A DNA stretch of 17,212 nt from CAZGSG01 sp964528095. Its GTDB lineage: Bacteria; Bacteroidota; Bacteroidia; Chitinophagales; Chitinophagaceae. Below are positions 1-6,781 of the stretch, in pieces. Location of the stretch: NCBI GenBank assembly GCA_964528095.1, contig CAZGSG010000113.1:1-17212 (forward strand), written 5' to 3'. A program made the translations under genes and the position numbers. The stretch's first letter is position 1. Each line of letters starts with the position of its first letter. The notes below the pieces were generated by a model that had not been told where the DNA came from, ran no database searches, and saw nothing but the letters and a program-made list of their open reading frames with translations.

Positions 1-955
1 ATTTGACCCGTACAATATCACTTTCGCCGATGGTAGAGAGATTGGTCGTCATATAAGCAAATTCACCACCTGCGTCCAATGTAAAGAACGCATCCCAGTC
101 ATCGGAGTTGATCGGGCTGCCCATATTTACCGGCTCGCTCCATTTCTGCCAGGTGCTGTCGAGCCGGGTGGCCATCCAGATATCATTATCACCCAACCCG
201 CCGGGACGATTACTGCTGAAATAGAGGGTAATGCCGTCGGATGCCAGGTAGGGCGTCATCTCATCGTACTTTGGAAGATTTATTTTTTTGCCCAGGCTTT
301 TGGGTTCTGACCAATAACCTTCCGGCTGCAGGAAACAAACGAAAATATCATTCTCATAGCTGTCTTTCTCCGGGGTCATGTATAAAAGCAATGTTTGTCC
401 ATCATGTGCCATAGTAGCGCCTGATGTGCGTCCCCTGTCGTATTTATTATAATTCTTTATACTCAGTGCATTGGGTTTGCTCCAGTAGCCTTGTTTGGTA
501 AGATGACTCATACTTACACCATTGCCAACATAATCGCCTTCTATAAAAGCGCCGCGGATCAGGATCCGGTTATTGTCAGGAGAGATCCAGTAAACGGCAT
601 TGTAATGTGTAGTATTCAATGGATAACCAAGATGCCTCGCCTCGCTCCATACACCAAAACTATCCCTTTCCGCATACCATATGTCCTGTGAGTTGCGTAC
701 TGATCTGTATTTGGTATTCTGTGGATGATTTTCGCAAATAAAAAATAAGAGGTCACCATCGGCTGATACAGTAGGTCGCAGTTCAGCATATTTGGAATTA
801 ACCTTAGTGCCCAGGTTTTCTATTTTAAGAATAGTTGCAGCGGTAATGATATTTTCCTTCTGCGGAATAAGTTTAGCAGCGGTATCGGCTGAGGGCTGCG
901 CGATAGCATAATGCATACAGGCGATCAGCAAAAAAAAGGAAAACGCTTTTTTCAC
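1..955 (-). CDS. Exported PD40 (WD40-like) beta-propeller protein, 3' part missing
   Basis: The frame is open on the minus strand from GTG at 955 to the window edge (318 codons, no stop), so the C-terminus is missing. Residues 1-19 look like a signal peptide (charged KK, hydrophobic core, AIAQ cleavage region). At least five PD40-type blades can be seen, at about residues 57-73, 117-134, 177-194, 231-250 and 286-303. The clearest carries LYFSSNRPGGLGDNDIW, a hallmark of TolB-like blades in Bacteroidota periplasmic proteins. Relatives often continue into an OmpA-type peptidoglycan-binding domain; whether this one does cannot be seen. GTG is chosen because it precedes the signal peptide and no ATG lies between it and the upstream in-frame stop near 995. 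The likely location is periplasm or outer membrane; the binding partner is unknown. Confidence 0.85.
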   Translation of the reverse strand, partial: MKKAFSFFLLIACMHYAIAQPSADTAAKLIPQKENIITAATILKIENLGTKVNSKYAELRPTVSADGDLLFFICENHPQNTKYRSVRNSQDIWYAERDSFGVWSEARHLGYPLNTTHYNAVYWISPDNNRILIRGAFIEGDYVGNGVSMSHLTKQGYWSKPNALSIKNYNKYDRGRTSGATMAHDGQTLLLYMTPEKDSYENDIFVCFLQPEGYWSEPKSLGKKINLPKYDEMTPYLASDGITLYFSSNRPGGLGDNDIWMATRLDSTWQKWSEPVNMGSPINSDDWDAFFTLDAGGEFAYMTTNLSTIGESDIVRVK

Positions 956-1006
956 GGGTAGTGGATTTCTGACAAAATAATAAAAATTGTTTGGTTATTA
1001 TAATAT

Positions 1007-1188
1007 CCCGGTTCTTAGTTCTCCGTTCAGGGTTCTTTTAATGGGAATAGCTACACGGAAGAGTTCCTGGCTCTTTGCTCAGGGTTTAGGGTTCCTTTGA
1101 TGGAAGTAACTGAATAGTATGGCACTTTCTCCTGTATGAACCTCGGACCAATAATCCCTGAACCAAGAACGCTGAACCCGGAATGAAC
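1007..1188. repeat. Inverted repeat A, built from GTTCNNN heptamers
   Basis: The left arm 1007-1031 pairs with 1157-1181 at 19 of 25 positions. Both arms are runs of 7-nt words. On the plus strand these are GTTCTTA, GTTCTCC, GTTCAGG, GTTCTTT (1011-1038) and again GTTCCTG, GCTCTTT, GCTCAGG, GTTTAGG, GTTCCTT (1063-1097). On the minus strand the same word type appears at 1157-1177 (GTTCAGC, GTTCTTG, GTTCAGG). The two plus-strand runs are also diverged direct copies of each other, each followed by a related tail (AATGGGAATAG / GATGGAAGTAA). No protein frame explains it. Confidence 0.75.
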
Positions 1189-1195
1189 TTTAACT

Positions 1196-1224
1196 AAAAA
1201 AAAGACCCCGCTAACGCAGGGTCT
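1196..1224 (-). terminator. Rho-independent terminator, minus strand
   Basis: Read on the minus strand, AGACCC pairs with GGGTCT (plus positions 1219-1224 and 1203-1208). An inner GC/GC pair closes a TAAC-type loop, and a run of eight T follows directly (plus-strand A-tract 1196-1203). This is a classic intrinsic terminator for transcription coming from higher coordinates. The nearest minus-strand gene upstream stops at 1648, so the terminated RNA is either a long 3' UTR of the cold-shock-domain gene or a separate small RNA. Confidence 0.75.
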
Positions 1225-1385
1225 CATAAGGATACGAATCGTACAGTTATGTAGTGTTAGTCCAGGGCTCCGTCTATTTTATGGGGTACGGGGCATACCG
1301 CTATTGGTTCTTTGGTAGCGATAGAAAGACGGCACTATACGGGAGGTTTAATGATTAATGGTGCATGCAAATTGCATCGTTAATC
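1196..1385 (-). ncRNA. Candidate structured RNA ending at the 1196-1224 terminator
   Basis: The 420 nt upstream of the terminator lack a convincing gene but contain nested complementary segments. An outer helix is 1270-1275 with 1327-1332 (CCGTCT/AGACGG). Inside it are 1299-1303 with 1316-1320 (CGCTA/TAGCG) and 1285-1290 with 1294-1298 (GGTACG/CATAC). Next to it is a 13-bp hairpin, 1353-1365 with 1373-1385, with two G-T pairs and a 7-nt loop. With the terminator this fits a small RNA or a structured 3' UTR. No known RNA family (tmRNA, SRP, RNase P) was recognised and no promoter could be assigned, so the upstream end is a guess. Confidence 0.3.
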
Positions 1386-1647
1386 AATACAAGACAATAC
1401 CCTTATAGTTGTAATTATTGCTATTGTATTACCCGATAGTGGTAGTATGATAGATGAAATGATTTGTAAATATTATTCCCGCATTGAGGGGCCGATGGGT
1501 TTAACAACTACGGTATAAATTAGTGAATGACTGTAGCAGTCACATTTATCCAGGTACAGAAGACCGCGTGGGAAAGTAGCTTGTAAAAATCAAAAAGCCC
1601 ATTCCTGCCTCCGCAAAAATGAGCTCGTATAAATATTATTAGTATAA
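1386..1647. other. Gene-free stretch with one small hairpin
   Basis: No convincing reading frame. A perfect TGACTG/CAGTCA hairpin with loop TAG lies at 1528-1542. A 23-codon plus-strand frame at 1447-1518 has no supporting signal and was not called. The stretch may be part of the 3' UTR or RNA described downstream on the minus strand. Confidence 0.5.
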
Positions 1648-2103
1648 TTATTTTGCCAGCTTGACGTCAATTGCGTTGGCGCCCTTGGGGCCCATTTCAA
1701 CTTCAAATGTTACCCGGCTTTGTTCTTTTATCGGGTCAACCAATGAATTGACGTGCACGAACACACTTTCCTGTGTTTCGATGTCTTTGATAAATCCATA
1801 TCCTTTGGATTCATTAAAAAAAGTAACAATGCCTTTGCGTATAAGGTCGGCCGGATCGATCGGCTGATGTTTGGGCACACCTATTTCGATGTCTTCCAGT
1901 TTTATATTCACTTTTTTGCGGGGATCGGGTGGCGTCGCGGAGATATTCCCGTTTTCATCTACATAGGCAAGCATATTATCAAGGTTGTTGCCATCCTTTG
2001 CCTTGTCTTTTCTTTCCTGTTTTCTTTCTTCTTTATCCTGTTTGTTCTTCTGTTTTTTCTTTTCTCGTTCTTTTTTGTTCCATGTTTCTTGCGATTTACC
2101 CAT
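1648..2103 (-). CDS. Cold-shock-domain protein with Lys-rich N-terminal extension
   Basis: 151 residues. The first 40 are almost wholly charged (runs of KKEREKKKQKN type), predicted to be helical or disordered and able to bind RNA non-specifically. Residues 41-85 are a linker. Residues 88-151 are a cold-shock domain with RNP1 as KGYGFI (100-105) and RNP2 as VFVHV (114-118), the aromatic strand motifs that bind single-stranded RNA or DNA. Canonical CspA is about 70 residues, so this is a CSD fused to a basic tail, a form common in Bacteroidota. The likely role is an RNA chaperone or post-transcriptional regulator in the cytoplasm. The ATG follows an A-rich leader without a Shine-Dalgarno site, normal for the phylum. 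Its transcript may run to the terminator at 1196-1224. Confidence 0.9.
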   Translation of the reverse strand: MGKSQETWNKKEREKKKQKNKQDKEERKQERKDKAKDGNNLDNMLAYVDENGNISATPPDPRKKVNIKLEDIEIGVPKHQPIDPADLIRKGIVTFFNESKGYGFIKDIETQESVFVHVNSLVDPIKEQSRVTFEVEMGPKGANAIDVKLAK

Positions 2104-2545
2104 ATTTTTTTATTGTTTTTAGTTGAATTTTCAGTTTGAAGGATAATTAAAGGATTTTAACCGGGAAGGATTATGCCCGATCTTACTGAAGGTACGAAAT
2201 TTTCAGCGGTAAACAGCTGTAATGTTTGCACATCCGGCGGTGAATAACCGGAGAGCTAAGGCCAGCCTGATTTAGCCGGTATTATCTTCCCGGCGCTGAT
2301 TTTATTAAAACCGCCGGCCCGCGTTGAAATACCCTGCTCATGGTATACCGGGAGAACCGCATCGCGCTATTTTTAACAGCGGAAATTGGCCTGTTTCTTT
2401 AGAGAACTTCGGCGCAGATGACCCGGGAAAACCCGGATCTTTTGAGCCGGATACTATAAATAGCGTATTGGCCGGGGATTGTCCGGTATCGAACTTTAGG
2501 GGAGTATAGCCCATCACCATCTAATTTGTATTTTATACCAGCAGT
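2104..2545. other. Intergenic region rich in CCGG palindromes
   Basis: Divergent gap between the cold-shock gene (minus) and the DUF962 gene (plus). It is more GC-rich than other gaps here and full of short complementary segments: CCGGCGGT (2234-2241) with ACCGCCGG (2310-2317); ACCGG (2247-2251) with CCGGT (2276-2280); GCTAA with TTAGC inside these; and a CCGGG-AAAA-CCCGG hairpin near 2421-2434. Short frames occur on both strands (about 60-76 codons) but have no family resemblance. The region must contain both promoters, although no strong TAnnTTTG match was found. Confidence 0.5.
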
Positions 2546-2881
2546 ATGAAAAAACTTATCCGGGAAGTCAATAGTTTTTATCCAGCTTATCTGAAAGCAC
2601 ATAGTAACAAGGGTAACCAGGTCCTTCATTTTATTGGCGCCAGCCTGTTTTTTGTATTGCTGGCCCTTGCTTTTATTTTACCTAACCCCTGGTTGATCGC
2701 TGCCGCTATTTTTGCGGGCTATTTACTGCCTGGTATCGGGCATCATTTTTTTCAGCACAATGATAGTTTTCGTTCCACTAAACCGGTGCTTTGTGTTATC
2801 TGTGCATTTCGTTTGTATATCGATACCCTCACTTTACAAGTTGGAAGGAAGATGAAAAACACTGCTATGGTGAGTCATTGA
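2546..2881 (+). CDS. DUF962 / Mpo1-like membrane protein
   Basis: 111 residues with the DUF962 pattern: a His-rich stretch HSNKGNQVLHFIG (19-31), two closely spaced hydrophobic segments (about 31-46 and 48-64), and GIGHHFFQHN (63-72). Yeast Mpo1, from the same family, is an ER membrane Fe(II)-dependent dioxygenase that shortens 2-hydroxy fatty acids by alpha-oxidation; the conserved histidines are the proposed iron ligands. His19, His28, His66 and His67 could fill that role here. The bacterial substrate is unknown, so enzymatic function is inference. It converges with the gamma-glutamyltransferase gene, with 44 nt between stops and no obvious terminator. The ATG gives the full family N-terminus (KLIREVNSFYPAYLKAH). 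Confidence 0.8.
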   Translation: MKKLIREVNSFYPAYLKAHSNKGNQVLHFIGASLFFVLLALAFILPNPWLIAAAIFAGYLLPGIGHHFFQHNDSFRSTKPVLCVICAFRLYIDTLTLQVGRKMKNTAMVSH

Positions 2882-2925
2882 TCACGGCTATTGCACAGGT
2901 CCATTTTTATCAAAGCGGGGATTTC

Positions 2926-4824
2926 CTACCATCCGATTCCATAATCCTCCCCGTGATTAGACGATCCGCCCCAGAAGCTCCCATGTTTCCAGTCGAACCA
3001 GATCGCATTAATGGGGCCACTGGTACGATCTTCAAAGGATAGGGTATAGCCCATCTTTTTTAATTCATTTCTTACTGCCTCCGTTGTTTTGTTCTGCAAC
3101 AACAAACTACCGGGTCTTGGTTTGCGATCATCGGTCGTACTGCCTCCGAGTGATAACCATAATTGATTGCTGTTGATATTAGCGGCTTCTGTTGCCTGCT
3201 GTACCGTCATCCCGAATTCAACCATATTGAGGAAAAACTGTAGCAGGTTTTGTTCCTGTGTATCACCTCCCTGTACGGCAAAACTCAGGAACGGCTTTCC
3301 GTCTTTCATGGCGAGGGTAGGAGTAAGTGTGACCCTGGGCCGTTTGCCGGGTTCCACTACGTTGAATGGATTGAGCGTACTGTCCAGCACAAAACTCTGC
3401 ATACGCTGGCTCATCCCTACGCCGGTGTGTCCTGCGATGCAGGCAGGCAGCCATCCTCCAGAGGGTGTAATGGACACCACCCAGCCATCCTTGTCCGCTG
3501 CCTCTACTGAAGTAGTGCCTCTCCATAAGCGGTCCATGTATTCGTCTTCCTTTTGCGAAGAATAGGCTGTTCCATTTTGTATATCATGCAGGGGCACAAA
3601 ATTGCGCTTCCCTGTATCGATTGTAAATCCCCTTTGTTTCAGCATGCCGAGATAGGGATTTGTTTTTCCTTCAAAAGGATAAGGGTCCCCGGGGCCAATC
3701 GTGATATCATTTTTTTCATAACCGATCAAAGCGGCCCGTTGTTTTGCATACTCCTTGCTCAATAAACCCTTCATGGGTTCAGCCGGTGCAAAATAAGGAT
3801 CACCATAATAAAAATCTCTGTCAGCAAATGACAGGTTCATGGCCTGGTATAATGTGTGGATATACTTCGTACTGTTATAGCCCATTTTTTTGAGATCAAT
3901 ATTCTCCAGGATATTCAGTGATTGTAATAACATCGGTCCCTGTGTCCACTGTTGTAATTTGTATACATCAATACCTTTGTAATTCACTTTGAGTGGTTCT
4001 TCCTCTATAGGTTTCCATTTTGCAAGGTCCTGCATAGTTATCAACCCTCCCTGTTCCTGGCAACCTCTCACAAATTCTTTGGCGATATCGCCGGTATAAA
4101 AACGGGCATAGGCCGCCATGATCGCTTCTTTTCTTTTCTTACCGGTTTTCAGTGCATTACTTTCAGCATCTACCATTTTACCAAGCGTTTGTAACAGGTC
4201 TTTCTGTACAAAGATCTCACCGGCCTCGGGCGCTTCGCGTTGCTCACCGGGATGGGTTAAAAAAACCGAGCGGCTATAGGGCCATTCTTTTATCCGGTTT
4301 TTGCCGCGTTCTATGCTATTGGCCGTTTGCGCCTCAATGGGGTAACCCGCTGCCAGTTGCATGGCAGGCGCCAGTACTTCTTTCAGGCTCATGGTCCCAT
4401 ACTCTGCCAGCATATAACAAATACCTCCTGGTGTGCCAGGTGTAGTTGCGGCCAATGGCCCGTATTCGGGAGGGAAATTATATCCCTTGTTTTTAAAAAA
4501 AGCGGCAGTAGCTCCCGAAGGCGCGACACCCATGGCATTAATCGCAATGACTTTTTTTGTTTTGGGATTATAAATCAATGCCTGTGTTTCTCCTCCCCAA
4601 CTCAATACATCCCACATGGTGCAGGTAGCAGCCAGCATGGCACAGGCGGCATCTACTGCGTTGCCTCCTTTTTGGAAGATCATGGAGCCGGCAGTAGCGG
4701 CAAGTGGTTTGCCAGTAATTGCCATCCAGTTCTTTCCATGCAGTGGCGGCTTTTGTGTTTGCTGGGCCATGCCCGGGCGAAAAAGGAAGAAGCTGGAGAA
4801 TAAAAAGAATAACAGGCTTTTCAT
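2926..4824 (-). CDS. ggt: Gamma-glutamyltransferase family protein, periplasmic
   Basis: 632 residues with a Sec-type signal peptide (about 1-20, ending GMAQ). This Ntn-hydrolase family cleaves or transfers the gamma-glutamyl group of glutathione and related peptides in the periplasm after self-cleavage into two subunits. The large-subunit part carries QKGGNAVDAACAMLAATC (51-68) and TPGTPGG (128-134). The self-cleavage site and N-terminal nucleophile are best placed at Thr437 in GTTSVEAADKDGWVVS (436-451); the usual motif is TTH, so His is replaced by Ser. SPGG-like loops are replaced by PSGG (454-457) and AVQGGDTQEQ (516-525), resembling YwrD-type members. About 45 extra residues (385-430) precede the cleavage site. 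Because the motif differs from classical GGT, substrate specificity is uncertain. Confidence 0.88.
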   Translation of the reverse strand: MKSLLFFLFSSFFLFRPGMAQQTQKPPLHGKNWMAITGKPLAATAGSMIFQKGGNAVDAACAMLAATCTMWDVLSWGGETQALIYNPKTKKVIAINAMGVAPSGATAAFFKNKGYNFPPEYGPLAATTPGTPGGICYMLAEYGTMSLKEVLAPAMQLAAGYPIEAQTANSIERGKNRIKEWPYSRSVFLTHPGEQREAPEAGEIFVQKDLLQTLGKMVDAESNALKTGKKRKEAIMAAYARFYTGDIAKEFVRGCQEQGGLITMQDLAKWKPIEEEPLKVNYKGIDVYKLQQWTQGPMLLQSLNILENIDLKKMGYNSTKYIHTLYQAMNLSFADRDFYYGDPYFAPAEPMKGLLSKEYAKQRAALIGYEKNDITIGPGDPYPFEGKTNPYLGMLKQRGFTIDTGKRNFVPLHDIQNGTAYSSQKEDEYMDRLWRGTTSVEAADKDGWVVSITPSGGWLPACIAGHTGVGMSQRMQSFVLDSTLNPFNVVEPGKRPRVTLTPTLAMKDGKPFLSFAVQGGDTQEQNLLQFFLNMVEFGMTVQQATEAANINSNQLWLSLGGSTTDDRKPRPGSLLLQNKTTEAVRNELKKMGYTLSFEDRTSGPINAIWFDWKHGSFWGGSSNHGEDYGIGW

Positions 4825-4839
4825 GAAGCGTTTTGTTTC

Positions 4840-4872
4840 TAAAGATATTTAAAAGACGAAACGAATGATAAA
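4840..4872 (-). promoter_or_regulatory. Possible promoter of the gamma-glutamyltransferase gene
   Basis: On the minus strand TTTA (4872-4869) lies 21 nt before TATCTTTA (4847-4840), one base from the Bacteroidota -7 consensus TAnnTTTG. It sits 16 nt from the ATG at 4824, giving a very short leader. The match is modest. Confidence 0.3.
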
Positions 4873-4898
4873 AATTAAAAGGGGCGTCATGAAACAGG

Positions 4899-4927
4899 TT
4901 GATTGCAGTTTTGATTTTTTACTTTTG
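4899..4927 (+). promoter_or_regulatory. Bacteroidota-type promoter of the oxidoreductase gene
   Basis: TTG at 4899-4901, an 18-nt spacer, then TACTTTTG at 4920-4927, a full match to the -7 consensus TAnnTTTG. Transcription would begin near 4933, about 15 nt before the ATG at 4948. Confidence 0.55.
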
Positions 4928-4947
4928 AATGAATAATATTTTTCTAA

Positions 4948-5931
4948 ATGAACAGTCTTATCAAATGGGGCATCATCGGTTGTGGAGATGTGACGGAAGT
5001 AAAGAGTGGCCCTGCTTTTAATAAAATAAACCATTCATCGCTTGTGGCTGTCATGCGCAGGGACGGAGAAAAAGCAAAGGATTATGCAAACCGTCACCAG
5101 GTGCCCAAATGGTATGATGATGCCGCCCGGCTTATCAATGACCCCGACATCAATGCAATTTATATTGCAACACCGCCTTCCTCGCACGAGGAGTATGCGA
5201 TTGCCGCATTGCAGGCAGGCAAGCCGGTATACGTGGAAAAACCGATGACTGTTAATCTTGCCGCTGCAAAAAGAATGCAGGACGCTGTGCTGGTTCATAA
5301 TGGGCGACTGGTGGTGGCGCATTACCGGCGCGCGCAACCTTTATTCAGAAAAATCAGGGAGCTACTCGGCGACAGATTGATCGGTGAGCCGCGATTCATC
5401 AATCTCCGGTTTTGCAGGAAAGCGCTCACTAAAGAAGAATTGAACATTCCCAAAACTGCATGGCGGGTAGATACGGCAGTGGCTGGAGGGGGATTGTTTC
5501 ATGATATGGCCCCGCATCAACTCGATATACTGTATCATTTTTTTGGTGATGCGATTCGTGTAAATGGTATTTCGATGAACCAGGCGAACAATTATGCCGC
5601 GGACGATATGGTGGCGGGGCAGATCCTGTATAAATCCGGATTGGTGTTCCAGGGTGTCTGGTCTTTTAATGTTTCCGCAGGGGATGAAGCAGATAGTTGC
5701 GAGATCATTGGTTCAGCAGGTAGTATTCAATTCAGTTTTTTCGAAAATAAACCGGTTGTATTAAATGTGCAGGGTACAATAACCAGTTTTAATTTTAATC
5801 CCCTGCCTCATGTACAACAACCGATGATACAGCAGGTAGTAGACTATTTTTTAGATAAAGGCCATAATCCCTGTAGTGTAGAAGAAGGGGTGCAGGTGAT
5901 GGAGCTCCTGGACAGGCTGACGGCAAAATAA
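4948..5931 (+). CDS. Gfo/Idh/MocA family NAD(P)-dependent oxidoreductase
   Basis: 327 residues, the standard length. The N-terminal Rossmann fold begins WGIIGCGDV (7-15). The family signature VEKPM (96-100) holds the catalytic Lys98, and GGGLFHDMAPHQLD (180-193) supplies the Asp186/His190 pair used in sugar or inositol oxidation and reduction. The C-terminal part (about 125-327) is the mixed beta-sheet substrate domain. The enzyme is cytosolic; the family acts on sugars, inositols, amino sugars or biliverdin-like compounds, and the substrate cannot be read from the sequence. It is divergent from the gamma-glutamyltransferase gene, with 123 nt holding both promoters, and ends 3 nt from the stop of the opposing TPR gene. 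Confidence 0.92.
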   Translation: MNSLIKWGIIGCGDVTEVKSGPAFNKINHSSLVAVMRRDGEKAKDYANRHQVPKWYDDAARLINDPDINAIYIATPPSSHEEYAIAALQAGKPVYVEKPMTVNLAAAKRMQDAVLVHNGRLVVAHYRRAQPLFRKIRELLGDRLIGEPRFINLRFCRKALTKEELNIPKTAWRVDTAVAGGGLFHDMAPHQLDILYHFFGDAIRVNGISMNQANNYAADDMVAGQILYKSGLVFQGVWSFNVSAGDEADSCEIIGSAGSIQFSFFENKPVVLNVQGTITSFNFNPLPHVQQPMIQQVVDYFLDKGHNPCSVEEGVQVMELLDRLTAK

Positions 5932-5934
5932 GCG

Positions 5935-6675
5935 CTAGCCTGTTTTTTTCAACTCATTTCTTGCTTTGGTAAACCAATCCTGGTTCAGTCTTTTTTCTCT
6001 TTGACTTAACTGGCTGGATTCATCAATCAGTTGTAGTAATACCTGCTTTGCTTCGTGTTGCCTGTTTGCCCTTATTAAAAACAGTGCATATTCATAACGG
6101 GCTTCAAAATTGGAGAAGCGCGCTTTCATGGTACCGAATTCCTGTTCTGCCTGTTCGGCCTGGCCCACGTATCCAAGTGCTACTGCATAATAAATATGTG
6201 CACGAGATCTTGCGAATTGTGGTAGCCGGTAGATTTTTTTAGCGATCGGTATGATCTCATCGTATTGTTTCAAATGGTAATAGGCGATGATCAGTTGGGT
6301 GAACACGTATTCATTTTCTTCAAAATTTCCCTGCAGGCTGTCAAGGTATAACCCAACTGCTTTCTCGTATTCACCAGTAGCAAGATAAGCATCGGCTAAT
6401 TGTATCCTGTTGGAAAAAGTATCGGAATACCGAAGGTTGGTCTCCAGTTTTTTGATGGCCCCGCCGGGGTTAAGCAGGGAGCCTACACCGGACTGCATAT
6501 TGTTCAATTCGCGGCCGGTAATTATTTCTGAAAAGATATAAACAAGACAACCGATCACGGGCACAAACACAATGAGCCAGATCCAATTGGTCTGCCGGCC
6601 TTTACGTACACAATGAAATACACAAATGGCCTGCAGGATGAGGACAATGTAATAATAGTTGTGGAAATAAAACAT
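5935..6675 (-). CDS. Membrane-anchored TPR protein with PLDc_N-like N-terminus
   Basis: 246 residues. Residues 4-20 and about 30-50 are two hydrophobic helices separated by a basic turn. The second (WIWLIVFVPVIGCLVYIFSE) resembles the phospholipase-D N-terminal membrane module (PLDc_N), but no phospholipase HKD motif follows. Residues 88-220 form about four tetratricopeptide repeats (88-118, 122-152, 157-187, 190-220); the best is LADAYLATGEYEKAVGLY. It is probably an inner-membrane scaffold with a cytoplasmic TPR arm; the partner is unknown. It converges with the oxidoreductase gene with only 3 nt between stops, so the two transcripts must overlap at their 3' ends. Confidence 0.85.
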   Translation of the reverse strand: MFYFHNYYYIVLILQAICVFHCVRKGRQTNWIWLIVFVPVIGCLVYIFSEIITGRELNNMQSGVGSLLNPGGAIKKLETNLRYSDTFSNRIQLADAYLATGEYEKAVGLYLDSLQGNFEENEYVFTQLIIAYYHLKQYDEIIPIAKKIYRLPQFARSRAHIYYAVALGYVGQAEQAEQEFGTMKARFSNFEARYEYALFLIRANRQHEAKQVLLQLIDESSQLSQREKRLNQDWFTKARNELKKTG

Positions 6676-6781
6676 CTTGTCGGTTATGGTATTTGGAGGG
6701 CGTAAAAATAATAATCTGTGTGATTTTAGGCATTATTTTTTTTACGGAGGAGATTTTTTACGGGTGGGGTGGTTCACGATT

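Noticed and set aside
491..691. 66-residue plus-strand protein
   Set aside because: Antisense to the PD40 protein, whose frame is continuous with repeated blades.
1447..1518. 23-codon plus-strand small protein
   Set aside because: No ribosome-binding or promoter signal, and it lies antisense to the possible structured RNA; a frame of this length is expected by chance.
2324..2629. Small proteins of 60-76 residues on both strands
   Set aside because: Pro/Gly/Ser-rich translations of a palindromic GC-rich region, overlapping on opposite strands, with no family resemblance or start context; one runs into the DUF962 gene.
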